Assembly: GCF_000515115.1 (NCBI RefSeq)
Contig: NZ_AZXF01000020.1
Coordinates: 62,001-126,000, forward strand
DNA: 64,000 bases
From: Nocardiopsis sp. CNT312
Lineage (GTDB): Bacteria; Actinomycetota; Actinomycetes; Streptosporangiales; Streptosporangiaceae
Direction of reading: 5' to 3'
Made by a program: the position numbers and the translations under genes. The notes beneath the pieces are model-generated. The model did not search any database, was not told the origin of the DNA, and saw only the letters and a program-made list of their open reading frames with translations. Shown here one piece after another: positions 19,356 through 26,420 of the stretch. How positions within the stretch are numbered: the stretch's first letter is position 1; each line of letters begins with the position of its first letter.

Positions 19356-19655
19356 TCAGTAGACGCGGGTGACCTCGCGGACGTCGGTGGAGACCAGGTA
19401 GTCCTTCGGGTCCAGGTCCATCGCCTCGCGCTTGGGGGAGTCCCAGTACCGACGGTTGCGCTCGGCGAAGGTCTCGGGCCCGTCGTAGGAGATCTCCCAG
19501 ATGAAGTGGTGGCGCTCGCGGTCGATCCAGGCGCCGCCGGGGGAGAAACCGAACTCCAGGCGCAGGGGGACGATCTCCTCCTTCCAGCGTTGGACACACT
19601 CGTCGAGCAGGCCCTCACGGACGGTGTAGGTGCGTACCTGAGTGGTGGAAGCCAC
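19356..19655 (-). CDS. NIPSNAP-family protein
   Basis: A 99-residue protein beginning VASTTQVRTYTVREG and containing WKEEIVPLRLEFGF, AWIDRERHHFIWEISY and ERNRRYWDSPKREAM. This is the dimeric alpha-beta-barrel (NIPSNAP/EthD-like) pattern: RxYxxxxG, then FxWxxxY and a closing FxxxxxxYWxSPxR. The GTG at 19655 was chosen because GACGAGGACGAG lies just upstream; the longer ORF upstream is alanine/arginine-rich antisense-like sequence. Members bind small molecules or act in minor metabolic steps; no substrate can be assigned. It ends inside the 3' tail of the nSTAND pseudogene frame, so the two are convergent. Confidence 0.75.
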   Translation of the reverse strand: MASTTQVRTYTVREGLLDECVQRWKEEIVPLRLEFGFSPGGAWIDRERHHFIWEISYDGPETFAERNRRYWDSPKREAMDLDPKDYLVSTDVREVTRVY

Positions 19656-19772
19656 GGGTCTCGTCCTCGTCTTCCCGGAAGCCGTTGCGGAAGGTGCAGG
19701 TGGTGCGGTGGCCGCCGCGCCGGGCGGCCGTCGCACCACGCGATCGTGTGGGGGAGGGGTGGAGGTGGGAGG

Positions 19773-19955
19773 TCAGAGGGTGTGCCTGGCGCTGTCGAGG
19801 AAGGCCGACCACTCGGCGGCGGGGAAGGGCAGGTGGCCCCGGGAGGGGTTCTTGGAGTCCCGGACGGCAGCGCCGCAGGGAAGTTCGGCGACCTCGACGC
19901 AGTTCGGGGCCTGCCCGCTATAGCTGCTCTTGCGGAAAACCAGCTCGTTGCTCAT
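19773..19955 (-). CDS. DUF397 small protein
   Basis: A 60-residue protein with the DUF397 signature: FRKSSYSGQAPNCVEVA, then VRDSKNPSRGHLPF and EWSAFLDSAR. DUF397 proteins are actinobacterial partners of HTH/DUF5753 regulators, sometimes described as toxin-like or developmental factors (compare the bld/whiJ-type loci). Its ATG shares one base with the stop of the preceding HTH gene (TGATG), so the two are translationally coupled. Confidence 0.88.
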   Translation of the reverse strand: MSNELVFRKSSYSGQAPNCVEVAELPCGAAVRDSKNPSRGHLPFPAAEWSAFLDSARHTL

Positions 19956-20815
19956 CAGTCGCTCTCTAGGGATGTGAGCACATCGGTGATGAACCGTGCG
20001 CTTTGTGTGGTGCTCAACGCTGTCCCCTGGATGTCGCCGAATGTGGCGCTGTAGCGTGCGACATCCTTGGGCTGCTCGAAGAATACTGAATCGGTCACTG
20101 TGTCCACGTGGACGATCGACGGTGCCAGGTGTTCGGGGAAGTCCAGGATGCTGAACGGAGCTACCAACGCGGCATGGGAACCGGCTGTGAACGGGAGCAC
20201 CTGGACATCGATGTTGGGCAGCTTTGCCATGTACAGCAGGTGCCGCAACTGTTCGGCCATGATCGCTCGGGTTCCGATTATCCGCTGAAGAGCGGCCTCG
20301 TCCATGACCACGCGCAGGTGAACGGGGTTGAACCGCGACAGGATCTCTCGGCGGTTCATGCGAGCGTCCACCCGTTTGGCTACCTCTTCGGTTCCGGTAT
20401 AGCGCCCGCCTTGAAACAGGGCCTCCGCGTACGCGGGTGTCTGGAGGAGCCCGGGAATCACCAACCCCTCGAAGCAGCGGATCACTGAAGCCTCGGCCTC
20501 GAAGTCGGGCAGCGCTTCATCACCGAAGACCTCACGGTACTTCGACCACCAGCCCCGCTGCTTGGCGTCCTTGGCCAGCGCGTGCAGAGCCTCGCGCTTG
20601 GCGTGATCGTTGATCTTGTACAGGTCCAGCATCTTGTCGAGGTCGCCCGGTGTGATCCTGCGGGTCTCCGTGGTCTCGATCTTGCTGATCTTGGACGCGG
20701 TCCAGCCGAGGGCTTTTCCAGCTTGGGCAACCGTGAGGTTGGACCGTTCGCGACCCTGCTTGAGTTCGGCAGTCAGTCGGCGGAGACGGAGGGTGGGGCT
20801 GTAAGGGATGCGCAT
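19955..20815 (-). CDS. XRE-type HTH regulator with DUF5753 sensor domain
   Basis: 286 residues. The N-terminal XRE helix-turn-helix (about 13-75: LTVAQAGKALGWTASKISK) is followed by the DUF5753 domain (CFEGLVIPGLLQTPAYAEA, ARMNRREIL, FSILDFPEHLAPSIVHVD). Such proteins are DNA-binding regulators paired with DUF397 proteins in actinobacteria and usually control their own locus. The ATG at 20815 lies about 7 bp after a possible -10 (TACACT on the minus strand), so the message may be leaderless. A perfect palindrome inside the divergent promoter (20864-20878) is the likely operator. Confidence 0.88.
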   Translation of the reverse strand: MRIPYSPTLRLRRLTAELKQGRERSNLTVAQAGKALGWTASKISKIETTETRRITPGDLDKMLDLYKINDHAKREALHALAKDAKQRGWWSKYREVFGDEALPDFEAEASVIRCFEGLVIPGLLQTPAYAEALFQGGRYTGTEEVAKRVDARMNRREILSRFNPVHLRVVMDEAALQRIIGTRAIMAEQLRHLLYMAKLPNIDVQVLPFTAGSHAALVAPFSILDFPEHLAPSIVHVDTVTDSVFFEQPKDVARYSATFGDIQGTALSTTQSARFITDVLTSLESD

Positions 20816-20857
20816 GGATGCAGTGTAGCCGCATAAGTCGATAATTTCTCAATCGGC

Positions 20858-20886
20858 TTGACTCTCGACAATGTCGAGTGCACTAT
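20858..20886 (+). promoter_or_regulatory. Promoter with a palindromic operator in its spacer
   Basis: TTGACT (20858-20863), 17-bp spacer, CACTAT (20881-20886): a near-consensus vegetative promoter pointing to the HATPase gene. Its spacer holds CTCGACA-A-TGTCGAG (20864-20878), a perfect 7-1-7 palindrome, so a dimeric repressor bound there would block RNA polymerase. The divergent HTH gene next door is the obvious candidate. Confidence 0.7.
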
Positions 20887-21037
20887 GGGTGCGTAGTCAG
20901 TGATCGGGGTCTCACTGAGAGTCTCCGGAGCAGGCTACGCCGTGCCCCTTCCCGCTGCCTGGGAATCTCGAAGGTCAACCCCTGCGGGCACGCTCGACCA
21001 CCACGTTCCCCCAGCACACGCGAAGGAGTTCGTCCGC

Positions 21038-21643
21038 ATGTCCGCAACCACACCGCTGGCCGCGCTGCCCGAGGTGACCGTCCCCCTCGGCGCGCTGGTG
21101 CCGCCGCGCTGCCGCCACTACTTCACCGGCCGCACCGACCGCGCCCACTACCGCACCCGCCGCTACGACTTCATCGGCTCCCCCCCCCCCCCCCGCACCC
21201 GCCGCTACGACTTCATCGGCTCGCCCCGCCACCTGCCGCTGGTCCGGGCCTTCCTCGACACCTGCGCTGCCGAGCGGGACGCCGACTACCGCTACCTGTT
21301 CACCCTGCTCGGCTCCGAACTGGCCGCCAACGCCCTCACACACTCGCGGTCGGGTGAGCGGCTGGGCACCTACACCCTCTCCTGCACTCGCAGCCGCGAC
21401 GGACTGCACCTGACCTGCCGCGACCAGGGCGACAAACACCACCGTAGCCTCTCCCTCGGCCGGCGCTCCTACCTGGCCCCCGACCCCGGCGGGCTGGACC
21501 CGCACGCCGAGTCCGGGCGCGGCCTGGCCCTCCTCGACGCCCTGGCCAGCGCGTGGGGCGACAACGGCCAGAGCGACTACCGCCAGGTCTGGTTCTTCCT
21601 CGCCTACGACCTGACCGACAACCCCTGGAACACCGCCGCGTAG
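21038..21643 (+). CDS. HATPase-domain protein (RsbW-like anti-sigma/regulatory ATPase)
   Basis: A 201-residue protein with a GHKL ATP-binding domain of the serine-kinase anti-sigma type. LLGSELAANALTHS is the N-box, LTCRDQG the G1 region and ESGRGLALLDALAS the G2 region. Proteins like this commonly accompany HTH/DUF5753-DUF397 cassettes in actinomycetes. The ATG at 21038 has GAAGGA 10 bp upstream. Oddity: codons for RTRRYDFIGSP are repeated in frame (30-bp direct repeats 42 bp apart) with a run of 15 C residues between them, adding 14 residues before the ATPase core. The C-run could vary in length and switch the frame, or be an assembly artefact. Confidence 0.78.
   Translation: MSATTPLAALPEVTVPLGALVPPRCRHYFTGRTDRAHYRTRRYDFIGSPPPPRTRRYDFIGSPRHLPLVRAFLDTCAAERDADYRYLFTLLGSELAANALTHSRSGERLGTYTLSCTRSRDGLHLTCRDQGDKHHRSLSLGRRSYLAPDPGGLDPHAESGRGLALLDALASAWGDNGQSDYRQVWFFLAYDLTDNPWNTAA
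21151..21222 (+). repeat. 30-bp direct repeat joined by a C15 homopolymer, inside the HATPase gene
   Basis: Copies at 21151-21180 and 21193-21222 are identical over 30 bp; the C tract spans 21180-21194. The 42-bp unit keeps the reading frame. Confidence 0.9.
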
Positions 21644-21759
21644 AAGACGCAGCGCATCACGCCCACGACGTGAAACGGGCCCAGGAGAGCGCGCCAACGC
21701 CTCCCGGGCCCCCGATCCAGAAAATCCGCACACTCTCACATGTTCAGAAAGCAGGATCG

Positions 21760-22107
21760 ATGACGCATCCTATCCCCGCACCTCGGCCCGCCAGCGACCG
21801 GTTGTACCGGACCCCGCCGCCGCTGCCCCGCCGCCCCCCTCTCGTCGGCCCGTTCTGCCCGGCCTGCACGCACCCCTCCTGCCGGCGGCGCCGCGCCCAG
21901 CGCCTGCCCCTGCGGGGCGGGCACCGCGACGAGTACCGACGCGAACACGCCTGGGCCGCCGACCTTCAGGCCCGCAACCGCCACCTGGTCATCTGGTACG
22001 GGGAGCGCACCGGTTCGTACTGGGTGGCCTCCTCCACCGGCCTGGCCGAGGTCCCCGACGCCGCGACCCTGGAATGGGTCCTGGCCCCGGACCTGGTCTC
22101 TCGCTGA
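21760..22107 (+). CDS. Hypothetical protein, tail gene of the HATPase cassette
   Basis: A 115-residue protein with a proline/arginine-rich start, a Cys pair motif (GPFCPACTHPSC) that could bind zinc, and a C-terminal part (HLVIWYGERTGSYWVAS, then TLEWVL) resembling small actinobacterial proteins next to HTH/DUF397 loci. The ATG at 21760 is preceded by GCAGGA. It follows the HATPase gene by 116 bp in the same direction and is closed by a hairpin. No function is recognised. Confidence 0.65.
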   Translation: MTHPIPAPRPASDRLYRTPPPLPRRPPLVGPFCPACTHPSCRRRRAQRLPLRGGHRDEYRREHAWAADLQARNRHLVIWYGERTGSYWVASSTGLAEVPDAATLEWVLAPDLVSR

Positions 22108-22118
22108 TCAACGGGGGA

Positions 22119-22157
22119 GTGGTGGTGACGATCTGTTCCGGGGGCCGTCACCACCAC
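22119..22157 (+). terminator. Hairpin terminator after the HATPase cassette
   Basis: A 12-bp perfect stem (22119-22130 with 22146-22157) and a 15-nt loop, 12 bp after the preceding stop and before the start of pglX. Confidence 0.65.
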
Positions 22158-22279
22158 GGTCACCGTTGAGAGACGGATACGTACACCCGGGGTGGGATGG
22201 AGATTCCGGGTGCGAGCGGGGGCTTCAGGTATGAGAATGGGGGCGTACCCCGTCCCCTCTCAGAGTGCTTGGAGCCCCT

Positions 22280-25200
22280 GTGGTCGATCAGGAGAAGCTG
22301 CTCAAGGATCTTCAAAAGCAGGTCCGGTTGTTGGAAGACGACCTGCGCGAACGCGGTCAGGATCCGACCGCGATCAAGGGCACTGGACCCAACGGCGATC
22401 CGGAGAGCTTCGACGGCTACCTCAAGCGGGAGTACCAGAAGGCGCGGGACGCCGAGCGGACCGCCGTTGCTGAAGGGGAGTGGCGGGAGGAGCAGATCAC
22501 CCAGGCCGCGGTGGCGTGGGTGCTGTCCACGGTGTTTCTCCGCTTCTGCGAGGACAACGGCCTCCTCGAACAGCCCTTCGTTGCCGGCCCGAAGGACGAG
22601 CGCGACCGCTACGGCGTGGCCCAAGAACTGAAGGAAGCCTGGGTTCTCCAGGGGCGACGTGAGGACCCCGATGCTCCTGAGCGGACCGACACGGAATGGT
22701 TGAAGCACGCCTTTGAGCAGATGAGCGTCTCTTCGGTCATGGCGGGGCTCTTCGACAAGAAGCACAACCCGATGTGGACGATCATGCCGTCCCACCAGGC
22801 AGCCAAGCAACTCATCGAGTTCTGGCGTGCGGTGGGGGAGGACGGCCACCTCATCCACGACTTCACCGATCCCGACTGGAACACGCGGTTCCTCGGTGAC
22901 CTCTACCAGAACCTGTCTGAAGCGACCCGGAAGAAGTACGCCCTCCTCCAGACCCCGGATTTCGTTGAGGAGTTCATCCTCGACTACACCCTGGACCCCG
23001 CGATCGAGGAGTTCGGCCTTGACGGGAACCGTATCTACCAGGAAGACAACAAGGGATTCCGGCTGATCGACCCGACCTGTGGGTCAGGGCACTTCCTGCT
23101 GGGTGCTTTCCATCGTCTACTCGGTAAGTGGCGCGAGGCCGAGCCTGGAGCTTCTGACTGGGAGTTGATCAACCGCAGCCTGCGTAGCGTGCATGGTGTC
23201 GACAAGAACCCGTACGCTGTGGCGATTGCCCGATTTCGTCTCCTCATCGCCGCGATGAAGGAAGGTGGCATCACCACCCTAAGTGCGAGTAACCCCGAGT
23301 GGCCGATCGTTGTGGCAACGGGTGACTCCCTGATCCATGGTCGTGACGTTCCTGGTGCCAAGGATCACATCCCTGGAATGGGTGAAACTCACCGATACTC
23401 GACCGAGGACTTCTGCAAATTCGCGGAAGATCATGACCTGCTAGGGGCCCGAAGCTACCATGCAGTGATTGGAAACCCTCCATACATTACCGTGAAGGAT
23501 AAGAAGGAAAAGGAGAAATACAAGGAGATCTATCCTTCATGTTCAGGGTCCTACGCTCTTTCTGTTCCGTTCGCGGAGAGATTCTTCAATCTTGCTAGGC
23601 GTGCGGGGGCAAGGGAAATGGGTCCTGGGTTCGTTGGCCAGATCACTGCCAACTCTTTTATGAAGCGTGAGTTTGGCAAGAAACTCATCGAGAGTTTCTT
23701 CAGGAATGAGGTGAAACTCAGTCACGTTATTGACGCTTCTGGTGCATACATCCCAGGGCATGGAACGCCGACGGTTATCCTTGTGGGCCGGAACGCACCT
23801 AACAGTCACAAGGCGAAGGTGCGTGTGCTTCTGGGGGTGCGCGGTGAGCCAAGTCAACCTTCAGTCGCCTCCGAGGGCCTTGTTTGGAATGCGCTTGTTG
23901 AGCAGGTCGAACATCCGGGTAGCGAGTCTGAGTGGATCAGTTCGGTTGACCTTCCTTGGGGCTCATTGAAGGACCATCCTTGGAGCCTTTCTGGTGGTGG
24001 AGCTAGTGAGTTGTTCTCGACTCTTCTTGGGAGTCGAAAATTTGGCGATGTAACCTCTCTTGTTGGTAGGAGTGCGCATACTGGAAGTGATGATTCATAT
24101 TTTGCTCCGCAGGGAACATGGAAGAGATTCTCTGTTGAAAATAAGGGGGTTAAGCCTCTTGTTGAAGGTGATGTGGTTCGTGATTGGGCAATTGGTTATC
24201 GAACCGAAGCAATCTTCCCCTATGGTTCAGATTTGACGGCGTCACTTGAAGATCTTTCGATTTCTCGTATCCTATGGAGTTTCAGGCAAGGTCTGAGGTC
24301 CCGTCAGGAGCTTGGTGGTAGCCATGAAGAAGTTGGATTGACCTGGTATGAATGGAGTAGATGGCATTCTGAGAGGTTCCGTGTTGATCTTGGTATCGGG
24401 ATGCCCTTTGTGGCGACGCACAACCACTTCGTGCTGGACCGTGGGGGGAAGGTCTTCAACCGTTCGGCGCCGGTGATTAAGCTTCCAGAGGGGGCTACGG
24501 AGGAGCAGCACCTGGAGTTGCTGGGGGTGCTGAACTCTTCGGCGGCGTGCTTCTGGCTCAAGCAGGTGAGTCACAACAAGGGATCCCAGGGGGTCAATGA
24601 AGGTTTTAAGTCCCAGGAGTGGGAGAGGTTCTACGAGTTCACCGGGACCAAGCTCAAGGACTTCCCGCTTCCTCGGAAGCTTCCTCTGGCCCGTTCGAAG
24701 GAGCTCGACGCCCTCGCTCAAAAGCTCTCCTCACTTGAACCTTCCGCCGTCGTGGAGTCGACGACCCCGACCGCCGAACGCCTCAAGGAAGCACACACCG
24801 ACCACGTCGCCACTCGTCGGCGGATGATCGCTCTCCAGGAGGAACTCGATTGGGACGTCTACCACCGCTACGGGCTCATCTCCGACGACCAACTCGCTGA
24901 ACTGACACTCTCCGACACTTCCGACGTCCCCGAGATCAACCTGGGGGAGCGGGCCTTCGAGATCGTGCTCGCGCGCAAGATGGCGGCGGGTGAAGCCTCT
25001 ACCGAGTGGTTCAACCGCCACCGCTCCACACCCGTCACGGAGATCCCCTCGCACTGGCCGGACGCCTACAAGAAGGTCGTCGCCAAGCGGATCGAACTCA
25101 TCGAGTCCGACAAGAACATCAACCTCCTCGAACGGCCCGAGCACAAGCGCCGCTGGCAGTCCGAACCCTGGGAGAAGAAGCAGAAGGCCGCGCTCAAGTC

Positions 25201-25993
25201 CTGGCTCCTCGACAAATGCGAGGACCGCCGCCTGTGGTTCACCACCGACGACTACGGCGACGAGCGCACCCGCCCGATCTCCCTCCGTACCCTGGCCAAC
25301 CGGGTCCGCGACCTGTTCCCCGAGACCGCCGAGGTCGCGGCGCTCTACGACTCCGGCAAGGACTTCTCCGACGTCGTCGCCGAGATCGTCGGGACCGAGC
25401 ACGTGCCCTACCTCGCCGCCCTGCGCTACAAGGAGACGGGTATGCGCAAGCGCGAGATCTGGGAGCAGGTCTGGGACCTCCAGCGTGAGGAGGACCGGCT
25501 CAACGCCGACCTGGCGGAGGGGGAGAAGGAGCACCGCCTCGACATCCCCGTCCCGCCCAAGTACAAGTCGACCGACTTTCGCAAGCCCGGGTACTGGTCC
25601 AACCGGGGCAAGCTCGACGTGCCCAAGGAGCGCTTCGTCTCCTACCCGGGCGCGGAGACCGACGGCGACCCCACGCTCCTGCTCGGCTGGGCGGGCTGGG
25701 ACCACGCCCAGCAGGCCGACGCCCTGGGCACCCTCGCCCACGAACGCCTCAACGACCTCGGGTGGGGCACCGGGGAGGACACCCGCGACAGGATGGTGCC
25801 GCTCCTGGCCGGGATGCGCGAACTCCAGCCGTGGGTGGAGCAGTGGCACACCGAGGCCGACGACTACGGGGACACCCCCGCCGACCACCTCAGGGCGGAC
25901 CTCACCGAACTGCGCGACACCACCGGCATCACCGAGTCGGACATGGCGGCCTGGCGGCCCCCGGCGTCCACCCGGGGTCCGAAGAGGAAGTAG
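22280..25993 (+). CDS. pglX: BREX type 2 adenine-specific methyltransferase PglX
   Basis: 1237 residues from GTG 22280 (GGAG 5 bp upstream; GTG 22265 would add five). An N-terminal helical region leads to SAM motif I DPTCGSGHFLL (about 264-274), catalytic NPPY (about 396) and the conserved GAYIPGHGTPTVILVG block. A long variable region and a conserved C-terminal part follow (YWSNRGKLDVPKERFVSYP, then LLGWAGWD). PglX modifies host DNA at a non-palindromic site and is needed for BREX exclusion. The middle of the gene (about 23440-24400) falls to roughly 43-45% GC in sampled 60-bp blocks, against about 65% in the flanks, and covers the putative target-recognition region. Its stop codon lies inside a 37-bp tandem duplication. 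It is separated from pglY by 427 bp with a terminator. Confidence 0.9.
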   Translation: MVDQEKLLKDLQKQVRLLEDDLRERGQDPTAIKGTGPNGDPESFDGYLKREYQKARDAERTAVAEGEWREEQITQAAVAWVLSTVFLRFCEDNGLLEQPFVAGPKDERDRYGVAQELKEAWVLQGRREDPDAPERTDTEWLKHAFEQMSVSSVMAGLFDKKHNPMWTIMPSHQAAKQLIEFWRAVGEDGHLIHDFTDPDWNTRFLGDLYQNLSEATRKKYALLQTPDFVEEFILDYTLDPAIEEFGLDGNRIYQEDNKGFRLIDPTCGSGHFLLGAFHRLLGKWREAEPGASDWELINRSLRSVHGVDKNPYAVAIARFRLLIAAMKEGGITTLSASNPEWPIVVATGDSLIHGRDVPGAKDHIPGMGETHRYSTEDFCKFAEDHDLLGARSYHAVIGNPPYITVKDKKEKEKYKEIYPSCSGSYALSVPFAERFFNLARRAGAREMGPGFVGQITANSFMKREFGKKLIESFFRNEVKLSHVIDASGAYIPGHGTPTVILVGRNAPNSHKAKVRVLLGVRGEPSQPSVASEGLVWNALVEQVEHPGSESEWISSVDLPWGSLKDHPWSLSGGGASELFSTLLGSRKFGDVTSLVGRSAHTGSDDSYFAPQGTWKRFSVENKGVKPLVEGDVVRDWAIGYRTEAIFPYGSDLTASLEDLSISRILWSFRQGLRSRQELGGSHEEVGLTWYEWSRWHSERFRVDLGIGMPFVATHNHFVLDRGGKVFNRSAPVIKLPEGATEEQHLELLGVLNSSAACFWLKQVSHNKGSQGVNEGFKSQEWERFYEFTGTKLKDFPLPRKLPLARSKELDALAQKLSSLEPSAVVESTTPTAERLKEAHTDHVATRRRMIALQEELDWDVYHRYGLISDDQLAELTLSDTSDVPEINLGERAFEIVLARKMAAGEASTEWFNRHRSTPVTEIPSHWPDAYKKVVAKRIELIESDKNINLLERPEHKRRWQSEPWEKKQKAALKSWLLDKCEDRRLWFTTDDYGDERTRPISLRTLANRVRDLFPETAEVAALYDSGKDFSDVVAEIVGTEHVPYLAALRYKETGMRKREIWEQVWDLQREEDRLNADLAEGEKEHRLDIPVPPKYKSTDFRKPGYWSNRGKLDVPKERFVSYPGAETDGDPTLLLGWAGWDHAQQADALGTLAHERLNDLGWGTGEDTRDRMVPLLAGMRELQPWVEQWHTEADDYGDTPADHLRADLTELRDTTGITESDMAAWRPPASTRGPKRK

Positions 25994-26037
25994 CGGCCGG
26001 GCGTCCACCCGGGGTCCGAAGAGGAAGTAGCGGCCGG
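25964..26037 (+). repeat. Exact 37-bp tandem duplication spanning the pglX stop codon
   Basis: Copies at 25964-26000 and 26001-26037 are identical and each contains the last codons and TAG of pglX. The second copy lies outside the gene, so the protein is not altered. Confidence 0.95.
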
Positions 26038-26046
26038 GCGGCAGCG

Positions 26047-26079
26047 GCGGGGACCGGACCTTCGGCGGCCGGTCCCCGC
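26047..26079 (+). terminator. Hairpin terminator after pglX
   Basis: An 11-bp perfect stem (26047-26057 with 26069-26079) and an 11-nt loop. It separates pglX from the downstream operon. Confidence 0.65.
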
Positions 26080-26152
26080 CCTCTCCCCGGTCTGATCGGC
26101 ACCCCTCCGCGGCCGTCCGTGGCCGGAACCGGCCACCTCCACACACGGACAC

Positions 26153-26198
26153 CCCATGGGTCGCCCATGGGTAGGGCTCATACGTCCCATACCGGGAC
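26153..26198 (+). promoter_or_regulatory. Possible operator elements upstream of pglY
   Basis: CCCATGGG at 26153-26160 and 26164-26171 (each palindromic, 3 bp apart), then GTCCC-ATACC-GGGAC at 26184-26198. They lie about 220 bp before the pglY start in the presumed promoter region. No binding protein is known. Confidence 0.35.
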
Positions 26199-26420
26199 AC
26201 AATGCCCCCGCGGATGCCCACATGCGTCACCCGTGCGGGGTGTGATCGTCTCGGGTCAGGTTTAGGCTGGGAAGCCGTACGCGCTCTCGCTCGGCGCGTC
26301 GTACCGGCCACAGCGGACCACCCGTCGACGGCCCCGAGGCACGCACCGCGACCCCCGCGTTCCCGAGGCCCGCAGGGAGGCCCTCGCACACCACAGCAGG
26401 CAGGAAGGCACACGGCGGCG

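Larger units (their letters stand above)
25994..26420. other. Intergenic region between pglX and pglY
   Basis: 427 bp holding the second repeat copy, a terminator hairpin, two CCCATGGG palindromes in direct repeat, a GTCCC-N5-GGGAC inverted repeat, and presumably the promoter of the pglY-pglZ-brxD-brxHI operon. No gene is recognised in it. Confidence 0.6.

Noticed and set aside
19270-19372. Tail of the nSTAND pseudogene frame as a possible insertion-sequence end
   Set aside because: No terminal repeats or transposase remnant could be found; it is simply convergent non-family sequence.
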